Shown here: positions 38,493 to 48,021 of the stretch, one piece after another
Position numbering within the stretch: position 1 is the first letter of the stretch
How the letters are laid out: each line of letters opens with the position of its first letter
DNA from: Endozoicomonas numazuensis
GTDB taxonomy: Bacteria > Pseudomonadota > Gammaproteobacteria > Pseudomonadales > Endozoicomonadaceae
Assembly (NCBI RefSeq): GCF_000722635.1
Contig: NZ_JOKH01000007.1
Location: 1 to 52,754 of the forward strand
Direction of reading: 5' to 3'
Length of the DNA stretch: 52,754 nucleotides
Translations under genes and position numbers: made by a program
The notes under the pieces: model-generated
Seen by the model: only the letters and a program-made list of their open reading frames with translations
Told to the model about the DNA's origin: nothing
Database searches by the model: none

Positions 38493-39259
38493 CCAAAAAA
38501 TCCATATCTCGACAGCAAGGCTTATCGTTAATTGAACTGATGCTGGCTCTGGTCATAGGGCTATTGATCAGTAGCACCTTTCTGCAACTTATGCTGAACA
38601 GCAGCCGCTCCACCTATTTCCATGAAGACCTGGCTCTGGCTCAGGAAAATGGTCGCCACACTATGTATTTATTAAGTCGAGCCATGAGGCAGGCAGGCTA
38701 CAGCAATGCAGTAAACAGTCTTGTACCCCCCTTTTTTACGGGGGGGTGTGGTAGCGCATCACAGTGTACTTTTGATGGTGGCGGTACTGACAGTGATCAG
38801 GTCGCGGTCCAGTTTCTCCCCCAGAATGGTGAAGATTGTGCCGGTAACAGTGTTCCTGCAGGGGAACTGACGGCCGATGTTTATTATGTGGCACCTGATC
38901 CCTCTAATGACAACATCGAATCCCTGTTCTGCCGAGGCTACAACCCGGCTAACTCCACTGCCAGAGGTGCAGCAAGGGCCGTCATTATTGGTATTGAACG
39001 ACTGCAGGTGGTTTATGGGGTTACTAATAATGATACCGGGAATGTCCATCAGTATCTTGCTGCCAATGATGTGACGGATTGGCAGGATGTTCGAAGTGTC
39101 AGGGTCGGGGTTCTGGTGAATTCTGGGCAGCAGGTTCGTTCATTTGATCAGAGAACAAGAACTTACAACTTGCTGGAAAGTGGCACATTGACTCTAAACG
39201 ACGGACGTCCCCGGTATGTCTTTACCACTGCGTCCAAACTCAATAACACCGGGTTCTAG
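38489..39259 (+). CDS. pilW: Locus C: PilW-type minor pilin
   Basis: This 256-residue protein is shorter than the A and B versions (386 and 351). The cleavage site is RQQG|LSLIELMLALVIGLLISSTFLQLM. The PilW signature is DLALAQENGRHTMYLLSRAMRQAGYSN. The remaining globular part keeps the cysteine pair GGCGSASQC and the VRSVRVGVLVNS strand near the end. Confidence 0.9.
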   Translation: MTKKSISRQQGLSLIELMLALVIGLLISSTFLQLMLNSSRSTYFHEDLALAQENGRHTMYLLSRAMRQAGYSNAVNSLVPPFFTGGCGSASQCTFDGGGTDSDQVAVQFLPQNGEDCAGNSVPAGELTADVYYVAPDPSNDNIESLFCRGYNPANSTARGAARAVIIGIERLQVVYGVTNNDTGNVHQYLAANDVTDWQDVRSVRVGVLVNSGQQVRSFDQRTRTYNLLESGTLTLNDGRPRYVFTTASKLNNTGF

Positions 39260-39260
39260 T

Positions 39261-39722
39261 ATGGGGCATATTCATAAAGCCAGACAGCAGGGTGCGATCA
39301 TGCTTATGACCATGATCATTATGCTGGTGATGTTATTCTCGGGATTGTTTGTCATGGAGATGGCCATTGTTGAGGAAATGGCCGTCAGTAATGAGCAGCG
39401 AAGGCTGCAGGTCTATCAGGTGGCCTACAGTGAACTGGATGGACAATATGAATATCTGGTCGCCAACTCCAGTGTTTTACTGGATGCTACTGCAGCAGAT
39501 GTCCCCCTGACCATTATTCAGAACCCCTCTAGTTGTTCGGACCCCACTCAAGTCTGTCAGACAGCCACTCTGAGATACATAGGGGAAGCACCGCCTCCTC
39601 CGGGTTACAGTTTGGGGAAGTTTGTTGGCCTGATGTTCGAAATCGACAGTGTTGCTACGCTGGGCACAACAGGCGCACGATCAAGTCAGACCCTCGGTTT
39701 TACCTATGTTACCTCTCTTTGA
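39261..39722 (+). CDS. pilX: Locus C: PilX-type minor pilin
   Basis: This protein has 153 residues from the ATG at 39261, one base after the pilW stop; the frame is open 15 codons upstream into pilW. The leader MGHIHKARQQG is followed by AIMLMTMIIMLVMLFSGLFVMEMAIVEEMAVSNEQRRLQVYQVAYSELDG, with no Glu5, as usual for PilX. The PP-rich segment EAPPPPGYS is unusual. Confidence 0.85.
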   Translation: MGHIHKARQQGAIMLMTMIIMLVMLFSGLFVMEMAIVEEMAVSNEQRRLQVYQVAYSELDGQYEYLVANSSVLLDATAADVPLTIIQNPSSCSDPTQVCQTATLRYIGEAPPPPGYSLGKFVGLMFEIDSVATLGTTGARSSQTLGFTYVTSL

Positions 39723-39731
39723 GTTAACCTG

Positions 39732-42230
39732 ATGGCTGTTCTGCCGATGGAAACAGCCATGAGCAAAGAAAAATACAAAAACGTCAGACGCAGGTTTTTC
39801 AGCTTGAGTCGTCATCTATTTCCAATCCTTATGATCTGCGTGTTGTATTTTGCGGGAGCGCAGGCTGATGATACGGATCTTTTGGGCAGTGGACAGGTGC
39901 ACGCTCTGGGGTTTGCTGCCCCGGGGTCAGTCAGTGATGCTTCAAACCGGCTACAAAGCTCAGATGAGCTCTACTACATTTTGCTGCGGTCTGATAATGG
40001 TCCCAGCTGGCGTGGAAATCTGAAGCGCTACCAATTGGGAACAGATAACAAGGTTTATGATGCCAATGGCAGTCTGGCAATTGACTCATCCACCGGCTTT
40101 TTTACCAGTGGCTCCAGAAGCTTTTGGAGCAGCGCTAATGATGGAAACAGTGCTACTTCTGGAGGGATGGCCTCTCATCTGACTCAGGGCAGGCTGTTGG
40201 TTTCCAATATTACGGGTGATAACAATGTCACTCTGAATACTTCGGGCAATCACGTCAGTGAGAATAATTCAGGCATTACTACTGAAATTCTGGCATTGGC
40301 CGGAAGTGCTGCAGCGACTAACCGTACCAATGTCCTCAGATGGGCCAGAGGCATCGATGTTGATGACGAAGACAGTGATGGTTCCTCAACGGATAACCGG
40401 ACCAGTATCGGTGATCCAATGCACACTCAACCCACAGTCATTACTTACTTCAAGAACAGTACCGGATCTGTTGTAGATCGAACGGTCTATTTCACCACCA
40501 ATGATGGCTTTTTACACGGTGTGAATACGGAGAATGGCAGCACTGAATTCTCATTTATTCCCAAAGAATTGTTGGTCAATCTGAAAATCTATAAAGATAA
40601 TCTGGCTGAAGGAGCAGACTACAATACAGGCCCGTCGTCCAATGGGGGTTGCGTCTGGAACTACAAAGTACCAGGCATGTGTATTCCTGAGGTCTGGTGC
40701 AGTTACCAATATCGTCTGTTTGATATACACCGTTCTGACAGTTGTCGTTTGGTCGCACCCCGATCCGACGGTGACTGTGACTGGGATTATGGGGCAGCCC
40801 GCTGTCAAAATAGCGAGTTTTGCGAGTATAAGTATCGTTTTGGTGATACCAACCTGGATCAAAGTTGCAGGCTCAGGAGTAATCCTCAACTGCCGCCTCC
40901 CACCGTGGACAGCCTGCCCGTCAAAGTGTATGGCATGGACGGGCCCATGACCGTTTGGATCAATGATGCTAACGGAGATGGAGATGTTTTACAGGCCAAT
41001 AATGGTTCTCCCGACTCCGGTGAGCATGTTTATCTTTATCTCACCATGAGGCGAGGTGGCAGTAATATTTATGCTCTGGATGTGACCCATAGAAACAGCC
41101 CGGAATTGAAATGGGTGATCCGGGGGGACAAGGATAAAAACCATCAGGTAGATAGCATCAAACTGAATCAGGATTTTCCTGAGTTGGGGCAAACCTGGTC
41201 AGCGCCTATTTTGGCGAGGGTTCGGTTCAATGGATCTGAGCGGCAGGTTCTGTTCTTTGGAGGTGGTTATGATCAGGATGCCGACGAGCAGACTACTATC
41301 GGTAACAATGACATCGGACGTGTTATTTATATGGTGGACGCCAACACAGGCCAAAAATTATGGTCGGCTGGTGTCAGTGGTACCAACCTGAACTTGTCCG
41401 ACATGAAATACAGTATTCCTGCTGATCTTGCAGTCATCGATATCGACAGGAATGGGCTGACGGATTACTTTTTTGCTGCCGATATTGGTGGGCAGGTCTG
41501 GCGATTTGATATTAATCAGAATAATACTGGCGCCGCAAACTTTGCTGCCGGAGCACGTATTGCTAAATTTTCCGGGAGTTCTCAAGCTGATGCCCGCCGG
41601 TTTTATGAAGGGCCGGATGTTTCACTTTCCAGATCTGCTGAACACCTTAATATTGTTGTGGGCAGTGGCTTCAGAGCAAAACCACTGGGCACCCAAGTGA
41701 ATGATAGGCTTTATGTCTTCCGCGATCCCAATATCTACAATGCCCCTGCCAGCTATAACTACAATGGCAGTTCAATTATTAATGAGTCAGCGCTCTATGA
41801 CGCGACAGATAACCTCGTACAGCAAGGGAATGCGACTCAGAGGGCAACTGCCCTTAGCTCTCTTGGTAGCCAGAAAGGCTGGTATATCCGCTTTGAAACG
41901 TCAGGGGAGAAGCTGCTGGGCAGACCCACTGTCTTCAACAATGTTTTGACCTTTACGACTTATGCGCCAAGTAGCGGCGGTACCAATTTCCTGTATGTTT
42001 TAAATATTGATAATGGCAGTGCCGTGCTTGATCTTGATGGTGACAGCTCTGTGGTCAAGGGAGACCGCAAGCGACAGTTGAGGTACAGCACTTTATCTCC
42101 ATCACCTACCATTCATAACCGGAGCAATGAAGGCGCCGATATTTGTGTGGGAGGGGAGTGTTTTCAGGATATTCTCAGGGAGGCGGGTTCGATACCCTTC
42201 CACAAAACCTTCTGGAGGGAAAACCAGTGA
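39732..42230 (+). CDS. pilY1: Locus C: short PilY1-like protein lacking the VWA domain, with a duplicated cysteine motif
   Basis: This 832-residue protein has an ATG at 39732, but an in-frame ATG at 39759 gives a more normal signal peptide (basic KNVRRRFF then [17 protein letters not shown]). The mature protein begins where PilY1-A reaches its post-VWA part ([25 protein letters not shown]), so the adhesive N-terminal domain is missing. The propeller has [37 protein letters not shown] and calcium-type loops DANGDGD and DIDRNGLTD. Residues 306-382 are an insertion absent from A: two copies of a 36-residue motif with CxWxY, Cys, a Cys-x-Tyr-x-Tyr-Arg strand and a SCRL end. The stop overlaps the pilE GTG start. 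Confidence 0.88.
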   Translation: MAVLPMETAMSKEKYKNVRRRFFSLSRHLFPILMICVLYFAGAQADDTDLLGSGQVHALGFAAPGSVSDASNRLQSSDELYYILLRSDNGPSWRGNLKRYQLGTDNKVYDANGSLAIDSSTGFFTSGSRSFWSSANDGNSATSGGMASHLTQGRLLVSNITGDNNVTLNTSGNHVSENNSGITTEILALAGSAAATNRTNVLRWARGIDVDDEDSDGSSTDNRTSIGDPMHTQPTVITYFKNSTGSVVDRTVYFTTNDGFLHGVNTENGSTEFSFIPKELLVNLKIYKDNLAEGADYNTGPSSNGGCVWNYKVPGMCIPEVWCSYQYRLFDIHRSDSCRLVAPRSDGDCDWDYGAARCQNSEFCEYKYRFGDTNLDQSCRLRSNPQLPPPTVDSLPVKVYGMDGPMTVWINDANGDGDVLQANNGSPDSGEHVYLYLTMRRGGSNIYALDVTHRNSPELKWVIRGDKDKNHQVDSIKLNQDFPELGQTWSAPILARVRFNGSERQVLFFGGGYDQDADEQTTIGNNDIGRVIYMVDANTGQKLWSAGVSGTNLNLSDMKYSIPADLAVIDIDRNGLTDYFFAADIGGQVWRFDINQNNTGAANFAAGARIAKFSGSSQADARRFYEGPDVSLSRSAEHLNIVVGSGFRAKPLGTQVNDRLYVFRDPNIYNAPASYNYNGSSIINESALYDATDNLVQQGNATQRATALSSLGSQKGWYIRFETSGEKLLGRPTVFNNVLTFTTYAPSSGGTNFLYVLNIDNGSAVLDLDGDSSVVKGDRKRQLRYSTLSPSPTIHNRSNEGADICVGGECFQDILREAGSIPFHKTFWRENQ

Positions 42231-42631
42231 GTGGAGAAAAAGGATTTACACTGCTTGAAATCATTATTGTGGTGGCCATTATTGGCATTCTTGCTGCTAT
42301 TACCGTCCCGGCTTACAACGAGTATGTTATTCAGTCCCGGCGAAGTGAGGGCATATCAGCCCTGTTGACCATTATGCAGCAGCAGGAACGATATTTTACT
42401 GAGCAACTGACGTATACCGACGATCTCTCGGATCTGGGTTATACATTGAATGGCTCAAATGAGGTCGAATCTGAGAATGGTCATTATCTAATCAGTGCTG
42501 CTGCGTGTTCTTCTCTGACTATTACTCAATGTGTCGTATTGACCGCTGCCCCTCAAGGTGTTCAGGCTTCCGACGGTGATCTGACGTTGAACAGTCGAGG
42601 AACCAGAACACCTCTGAATGCCTGGCAATAA
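42227..42631 (+). CDS. pilE: Locus C: PilE-type type IV pilin
   Basis: This protein has 134 residues from the GTG at 42227, with CTGGAGGG upstream; it overlaps the pilY1 TGA. The leader VSGEKG is cleaved before [27 protein letters not shown]. The PilE pattern continues with [22 protein letters not shown] and a C-terminal cysteine pair (CSSLTITQC), ending RTPLNAW. It faces the converging pilE of locus D 19 bases away. Confidence 0.9.
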   Translation: MSGEKGFTLLEIIIVVAIIGILAAITVPAYNEYVIQSRRSEGISALLTIMQQQERYFTEQLTYTDDLSDLGYTLNGSNEVESENGHYLISAAACSSLTITQCVVLTAAPQGVQASDGDLTLNSRGTRTPLNAWQ

Positions 42632-42650
42632 CGTTTTAATGACTATGGGT

Positions 42651-43073
42651 TTACCAGCATCCAGTTGAAGCTGTAGCAATACTGTTAAAAGCAGCTTTTG
42701 CACCCAGATGATTCAAAGTAAAGCTTCGGCAGTCAGTATCTGCAAACTGGCTACTGCTGCTAATAGCCGTAGCTGTTAATGTATAGGTGGTATTCGTAGC
42801 GGTGACAGAAAGGGTGTAGTGACCGTCAGGCGAAGTGGCACCACCAAGATTGTTGATCTCAGTGGTATAGGCATTGTCATAGGTATAAAACTTTTCTTGT
42901 TCTGCAGCGGCGATCGTCAGGGCTATATGAGCATCAGTCCTGCGGCTTTCAAAAACATACTGTTGATAAGATGGAATAGCTACAGCGACAATAATGCCGA
43001 TGATTGCGACGACGATCATCAGTTCAATCAGGCTGAATCCATGGTCTTTGATCAACGCTTGCTGGTTGTCCAT
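42651..43073 (-). CDS. pilE: Locus D: PilE-type type IV pilin
   Basis: This 140-residue protein has the leader MDNQQALIKDHG, then [27 protein letters not shown]. The typical ESRRTDAHIALTIAAAEQEKFYTYDNAYT helix and loop are present, with a C-terminal cysteine pair (DC...GCW). It is intact although its upstream pilY1 is broken, and is separated from it by 56 bases. It may still be expressed and work with another locus, for example B, which lacks a pilE. Confidence 0.88.
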   Translation of the reverse strand: MDNQQALIKDHGFSLIELMIVVAIIGIIVAVAIPSYQQYVFESRRTDAHIALTIAAAEQEKFYTYDNAYTTEINNLGGATSPDGHYTLSVTATNTTYTLTATAISSSSQFADTDCRSFTLNHLGAKAAFNSIATASTGCW

Positions 43074-43129
43074 AACTCAGATCCTTCGCAATTTTTTCTT
43101 CTTACTGGGCTGTCTTCACTATAGCGTGG

Positions 43130-44927
43130 TTATCTGGGGATATTAAATATTTGCCGCCAGGATTGTCGGCCATCATCCGTCAAGGTGTATTCCAGATCGG
43201 TACTGGAAATATTACCGGCCCCTCCCTGAATGATAATACTGGTGTTGCCATCACTGCCCTGGTGGATCACAGGAGCGGGAGCAAGACCGGCTCCCAGGCT
43301 GATTTTCTTATTGGATACTGTGTCGTCGGTAAATCCATCAGGAGTGAGGACTTTCTGAATGCTGGCGGGTATTGCAGTACCGGTTTGATAATGAAGTGCG
43401 TTCAGGAAATTGGTGCCATCTACCAGACACTGGTCGGCAGGCGGCTGATATTCAGTGAACAGTAATAATGCGAAAGCATTGGCTGGCGAACTCACACTTT
43501 TACCACCTGGATTGGTTCCGTCATAGATCAAACGGTTTTTCCAGCCGGCTTGGGTAGTCAGCGCACTGCGCAGGGATTCGAAACTATTCACTGTTGTAGC
43601 GGGTGTCACGGTAAAGCTGGAGACCAGGTCTCCATCCGCTTCTACCTGTATGTCAGTGGTATCGATCAGACTGCTGAAGGGCACCGTACCGTATGAGAAG
43701 ACTCCACTGAGTGTGGGCTCTTTGATACCAAAGAAGTATTCCTGCTGGGTATTGCGACTGTCAGACTGGGTTACTTCACGACCACTGCCCACAAAGACCC
43801 AGCGCTCGTTATCACTGTTGGTGACGGCTGAAGGTCTGGCGATAATAGGTCGTTGAGGTCGGGTCAATGTCCCCAGTGTCCAATTTGAGGTCAGGGGGTC
43901 TTCCAGATTGATTCTTAACAGCTCACCGCTGAGATTGCCCGAGGTTTCAACGCTGCCAAAATAGGTGGCGTCGTCATAATAATCCTGATTCCAGTCAACA
44001 GTGGCCATATTGCCGGCGTAAGCAGTGGATATTCCACTGTCCATCGGGTCAAAGGTGCTGAGAAAACTTTTGTTTTTCAGATCATAGACGAACACTTTCA
44101 TGTTTTGATCACTGGTGGCGTTGTCCAGAGCTTGTCGTATACCACTCAGACCAGCACCGGTAGGGCCTGAGCCAAAGGCCAGATACCAGTTGTTTTCTGC
44201 AGGAAAATTAAAATCGCCAGAGGCATTGGATTGACGGCGTTGTATCACAACAGGTCGGTTGGTAGTAAAGCCCGGTTCCGGTTGGGTGATCTCTGCGAGC
44301 AGTTTGGGCGGTTTTTCCGGATTAGTGATATCCAGCATGACGTAAGCTGAACGCATTGTCCGGGTCACACTGTTCACATTAACATCAATAGGGCCTCCTC
44401 CCAATCGCATGCCCATGACCAGCACGGTTCCCCACCCCTTCGGGTAACAGGTTCATCGGAGTATAGGCCTAGAGCTCTCCACCCAGAGGGTGCTGAGACT
44501 CTGCAGCCAGGCTCAAGTCAAAGCGCTGGTTCCTATCATTCCAGAAACCGGCATTAAAAGCATGGATCATACCGCCATTGGCACCGACATAGACAACCTG
44601 ACGACGGTTCTCATAATGATTCTGGAACTCTATAAAGGTGGTGTCGTTGCTGTTAAACGGCTTGCTGTCAGAGTAATACCCTTCGGGTTTGGAAACGGCG
44701 ATCGGGTTAGAATGGATAATATCCCCCAGTCGCCAAACTTCCAGATCGCCGTCATTGTCATAATCGACGGAGCGGGAACGGTAACCGGTTTGGTCTTCAC
44801 CCCGAATATACTTCACCAGCTTATCTGACTCTGAGGTATTTATACCCAGGTAACCGCTGTTGGCTCCTGAGAATGTACTGGAAACAAAAGCTTGTTCTTC
44901 ACCTGAGTCCTCAGGTTTAGAGTTTTA
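43130..44927 (-). pseudogene. Locus D: truncated and broken pilY1
   Basis: This is a C-terminal fragment of a PilY1 closest to PilY1-B. The readable part begins near 44927 (SGEEQAFVSSTFSGANSGYLG) and runs through RGLGD-type and VGANGGMIHAFNAGFW blocks to GGEL. There an amber TAG replaces the Trp codon of the B sequence (GAELWAYTPMN). After NLLP about 37 residues found in B are missing and the frame shifts, resuming at VLVMGMRLGGGPIDVNV and reading to the end (about 431 codons). The N-terminal two-thirds are gone at the insertion-sequence boundary near 44935. It cannot make a normal product. Confidence 0.85.
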
Positions 44928-44941
44928 AAAACATGAACGTT

Positions 44942-46422
44942 CGGTAAAATATTTAGGATGTAGACAACCAACACCGCCAGGCGTAGGACGCAAACCTGCC
45001 TGAGCTCATTAAATAGCTGCTTTTGCGTTCAGTTATGTTGCTTTTGGCAAAATGCTTCCCGAACGTTCGTCTTTATCTGGTAATTCCAGCTCTAATTTTT
45101 GCTCATATCGGTTCCAGCAGTCACGAATTTGAAACTGCGGAATAATCCAAAACATTGCGCGCCTAAGCGTTCCGGCTGTGACGGTATCCGGGAGCCTCCA
45201 GGCGATTTTGGCTATTGCAATAGCCGCTGGATTTTGACAAATGGTCAGTAATTGCATCAATGCATACCCCGCCATTTTTATATGCATCCATCGCAACACT
45301 GTTCTGAGCCTTCGTTGCCACAAATGTTTACATCCGAATTCGTGTTTCAGCTGTTGAAACATGGGCTCTATAGGCCATCTCAGCGAGTAAGCCAAAAGCA
45401 CCTCATGGGCTTCCAGGTCAGGATTAATCGAGAGAAATAATTTGGTTTCTGTTTGTCCCTTGTCATTTTCGAAGCGACTCCAGACGACACGGACAATACG
45501 ACCTTTCAGAAAACGGGCACGGCAAATACAGGAACGGAATGAGACGGTCCGGTATTTTCTGTAAAGCCAGACAGTCATCATGGTTACCGGTAACTTCTCT
45601 ACTTCCTCGGGCGTCATTTTGGCACCATAAATACGCTTGCGTCCTTTCCGCTTAAAGGGAGAAGGTGGGTTTGCTTCAACAGGAAGCGCATAAAGTGCCC
45701 GGTTCTTGGGGATATGACCAATGACTTCGTAACCCAGTTCGAGTGCGGGTTGCATCCTGGGGCCATTCATAAACCAGCTGTCAGTGAGCAGCCGCAGTAT
45801 CCGCCCCTGAAGGGACTGCCGTACAGATTTAAGCATGGCTTTTGCCATTTTAATCTTGCTGATGTTTCCTGATTTGGGAGACGGAAATGCCATCACAGAA
45901 ATAGCTGTGTGCACTTTGTCTGATGGCCGCTGGAAGGCAATCGCCAGAAAAACCCAGCATTGACCAGGGATATAAAGACCACGGTTCTTTTTCTTGCTGT
46001 GCTGGCGATGTATTCTGCATGCCGGAGCTTTGGCAGAGCACCGCTCAATTGTCAGGTCGTCGAGGATAATGGAAGTGATCTGGCCGTCAGGTACTTTGGA
46101 GCAAACCAGCAATATCAGACGGTGGGCCAGATCTCGCCATCGCCACTTGCCCTGTGAGACCCAATGGTGATAGCTGCTCCAGACGTTTTCATATTGAATT
46201 ACCAGAAGGGCTTGTGTAAGAAACCCTTCACCAGAAATCATACTCCCCAGAAGCAACTCGCAGAACGTTGGTGCCGCAATTGATGATAGCGCGCCTGTGA
46301 GGAATGTCGTATATAAAGAAAGCTCCCGGAGGATAACTTTCTGTTCTGAAGTGAGCATGGCAAACGTTCCGTTGTGATAATCAGAACGGTTGCTTAGCTT
46401 TATTCGAGTTCGAAAAATATAA
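44942..46422 (-). mobile_element. Insertion sequence carrying an IS4/IS701-like transposase (ends approximate)
   Basis: The element contains the transposase at 45033-46358. A six-base AACGTT stands at 44936-44941 and again at 46423-46428, which could be a target duplication and would give a 1481-bp element. No convincing terminal inverted repeats were found, so both ends are uncertain. It truncates the pilY1 of locus D. Confidence 0.5.
45033..46358 (-). CDS. DDE transposase, IS4/IS701-like
   Basis: This 441-residue transposase of the RNase-H-fold DDE type has a likely first aspartate in IILDDLTIER (about 96-105), preceded by conserved helical segments. The block KKKNRGLYIPGQCWVFLAIAF follows, then LTDSWFMNGP, and a final YSLRWPIEPMFQQLKHEFGCKHLWQRR with the Glu. 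The frame is complete, so the element may be active. The exact family (IS4 or IS701) is uncertain by eye. Confidence 0.85.
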   Translation of the reverse strand: MLTSEQKVILRELSLYTTFLTGALSSIAAPTFCELLLGSMISGEGFLTQALLVIQYENVWSSYHHWVSQGKWRWRDLAHRLILLVCSKVPDGQITSIILDDLTIERCSAKAPACRIHRQHSKKKNRGLYIPGQCWVFLAIAFQRPSDKVHTAISVMAFPSPKSGNISKIKMAKAMLKSVRQSLQGRILRLLTDSWFMNGPRMQPALELGYEVIGHIPKNRALYALPVEANPPSPFKRKGRKRIYGAKMTPEEVEKLPVTMMTVWLYRKYRTVSFRSCICRARFLKGRIVRVVWSRFENDKGQTETKLFLSINPDLEAHEVLLAYSLRWPIEPMFQQLKHEFGCKHLWQRRLRTVLRWMHIKMAGYALMQLLTICQNPAAIAIAKIAWRLPDTVTAGTLRRAMFWIIPQFQIRDCWNRYEQKLELELPDKDERSGSILPKAT

Positions 46423-46476
46423 AACGTTAGTGCTTATGATTCTCTAAACCCGAGGATTGCTTTTCCTCAGCTTTAG

Positions 46477-46504
46477 AAAAAAAAGCACTACAAAAGCAGT
46501 GCTT
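46477..46504 (-). terminator. Rho-independent terminator after the small secreted gene
   Basis: Read on the minus strand, stem AAGCACT / AGTGCTT with an eight-base loop is followed by a run of Ts, 22 bases past the stop of the gene at 46526-46984. Confidence 0.7.
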
Positions 46505-46525
46505 AATGTATCTCTTTTTTAGGCT

Positions 46526-46984
46526 CTAATCTTTCGTCTTTTGAGTATGCTCTGTAGGCTGTACCACAAGGTCGTAATACTCAAAGGTTGAAAAGATATT
46601 AAAGGAATCAGGCAGCTCATGAGTTAGTTTTTCGAGTTTTTCTATTCCTATTAACGATATTACTTTTCTTCGTTGTTCTTCATTGTCGCTCACTATGGAT
46701 GCAGTCAATTCTATTGCTTGCTCAAGAGGTTGATTGTCGCCTGTTCTGCCTGCATTTTCGACTTGCTTGTACAGTTCTTCTTTCAAGCTTTCCCTGTCGC
46801 ATTCATATCCATTGTTAAGGTTCAAGTACAAGAGAGCATTTCTCTGTGTGTCCTTGCTCTCTGTGAAAAGCCAGTGGTCTTTGGGAATGTCGATAACGTC
46901 CTTATCGCACTGTCTTTCATAGGCTTTTACTGTCAAACTCAGCACCAGTAAAAATAGGGCTGAAAATAGTTTAACGAGTTGCAT
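46526..46984 (-). CDS. Small secreted hypothetical protein
   Basis: This 152-residue protein has a clear signal peptide (MQLVKLFSALFLLVLSLTVKA). The mature part is about 130 residues with two cysteines (RQCDKDV, NGYECDRE) that could pair. It is rich in Glu/Lys helices (ESLKEELYKQVENAG, EEQRRKVISLIGIEKLEKL). No family is recognised. It lies in an insertion-sequence-rich area, 30 bases from the next small gene on the same strand, and may share its transcript. Confidence 0.6.
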   Translation of the reverse strand: MQLVKLFSALFLLVLSLTVKAYERQCDKDVIDIPKDHWLFTESKDTQRNALLYLNLNNGYECDRESLKEELYKQVENAGRTGDNQPLEQAIELTASIVSDNEEQRRKVISLIGIEKLEKLTHELPDSFNIFSTFEYYDLVVQPTEHTQKTKD

Positions 46985-47015
46985 TGACTACACATTTCCA
47001 GAATTGTCGGTTTTT

Positions 47016-47309
47016 TTAATCATGAGGATTCATGGCTTCCATACTGGCGATGTCTCCTATTTTTCTTTTGCTAAGGGCATCCACCTTACTCATCACTTTC
47101 TCGAACTCATTCCAGTCATAAGTCAGCGCGTCATAAACTTCCTTGTGCTTCGGGCTGGGCTCTATAAAAATTTTGTAGAGTGGAACGGTTGCTACCAGTG
47201 ACTTTAGTGCCCATGAAAGTCTTGTTTGTTTTTCTATTTTTTGTAGAGCCAGAATAGTTCTGGCATTTGGTTTTAAGTCTTTGATATCACAGTACTTGAA
47301 GTAATCCAT
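47016..47309 (-). CDS. Small hypothetical protein
   Basis: This 97-residue soluble protein has no signal peptide. Helical segments (ARTILALQKIEKQTRLSWALKSL, DWNEFEKVMSKVDALSKRK) dominate. A GGAAGGGGG stretch upstream of the ATG is a good ribosome binding site. No family is recognised. It is same-strand and close to the secreted gene at 46526-46984. Confidence 0.55.
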   Translation of the reverse strand: MDYFKYCDIKDLKPNARTILALQKIEKQTRLSWALKSLVATVPLYKIFIEPSPKHKEVYDALTYDWNEFEKVMSKVDALSKRKIGDIASMEAMNPHD

Positions 47310-47395
47310 TACCCCCTTCCTTGTGAATCTGATTGTTTTAGCGTGTGTTGTGTAAGTGATTCTAAGGGGATTATTGTGCAGAGTGAATACTGCAC

Positions 47396-47674
47396 TTAAA
47401 GTATCTCTCTAAGAGCCTTCAAAACCTTCTCCGGCGGTAACTCTGACCCCAGCTGCAATAAGGCCTTAACCACCTTGGTCTCCGATACCTTTGAATGACT
47501 GATCCCATTCACCGCCTGGGTGATCTGCTTAAGGTTGGCTATATCATCCCCACTCAGTCGGAAGCTTTTGGGTGTGGCGGTTGTCTTTTGAGTATGAGTA
47601 GTGACCACGCCTGCCGGTTTAGTGGCGGGTTGCTGGCTACCCAGTTTACTGCTGCCTTTTTTCAGTTTGCCCAT
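47396..47674 (-). CDS. Small probable DNA-binding partner of a partition locus
   Basis: This 92-residue protein has a flexible basic N-terminus (GKLKKGSSKLG, many Thr/Lys). Then SFRLSGDDIANLKQITQAVN...SETKVVKALLQLGSELPPEKVLKALREI has the strand-helix-helix layout of ribbon-helix-helix proteins. It starts two bases after the stop of the ParA-like fragment, the arrangement of a plasmid-type partition pair. The ribbon-helix-helix call is by eye. Confidence 0.5.
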   Translation of the reverse strand: MGKLKKGSSKLGSQQPATKPAGVVTTHTQKTTATPKSFRLSGDDIANLKQITQAVNGISHSKVSETKVVKALLQLGSELPPEKVLKALREIL

Positions 47675-47676
47675 GG

Positions 47677-47892
47677 TTAACCCTCCAATCCTGAAATCTC
47701 TCGAGTCAGCGCTTCAAAGTCTGCTGTACCCTTACTGCGTGTATGAAAAGTGAAAACCGGTTCACCATTAATCGCTGCCTGGTTAATGGACTCGGTCTTG
47801 TTACCTCCGGCTATTAACGACCCCAAATCACCGGTTTGAAATGACCTCTCGATTAACCACTTCATGGCCGATTCCCATAGTGTTACCAGCAC
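47677..47892 (-). pseudogene. ParA-like C-terminal fragment
   Basis: There are 71 codons. The last 40 residues, ESINQAAINGEPVFTF then RSKGTADFEALTREI, match the C-terminal end of small ParA/Soj-type ATPases, where a Pro-Val-hydrophobic strand is followed by SKGAxDYxALxxE. The Walker A and Walker B parts are absent, and the frame begins without a credible start, so this is the tail of a truncated gene. Its upstream side meets the istA-like remnant. Confidence 0.45.
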
Positions 47893-47907
47893 TCAGGGAA
47901 AAGAGCC

Positions 47908-48021
47908 ATGATCAACCGAGAGGATTACCTTATGATAAAGCAAGCCAGAGAAAAAGGCTGCTATCTTGAGCAAGAAAAAGCAAGAAAACAAGAAAACAAG
48001 AAAGAAAAAGGACATCCATAA
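47908..48021 (+). pseudogene. IS21-type istA N-terminal remnant
   Basis: Thirty-seven codons start MINREDYLMIKQAREKGCYL, the N-terminal helix of IS21-family IstA transposases just before the helix-turn-helix. The rest is replaced by an A-rich stretch (CAAGAAAA repeats). In the same frame after the stop, 48022-48171 is open for 49 codons (NGYNLDTHERSEGVALDNGYI...), which I do not recognise. From 48172 to 48312 nothing is assigned. Confidence 0.4.

Noticed and set aside
42143-42226. 28-codon upstream extension of pilE-C
   Set aside because: It lies inside pilY1-C; the GTG at 42227 has GGAGG upstream and gives the normal short pilin leader.
47941-48015. CAAGAAAA-type short repeats as a CRISPR array or regulatory array
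   Set aside because: Units are irregular, A-rich and without spacers; low-complexity DNA is sufficient.
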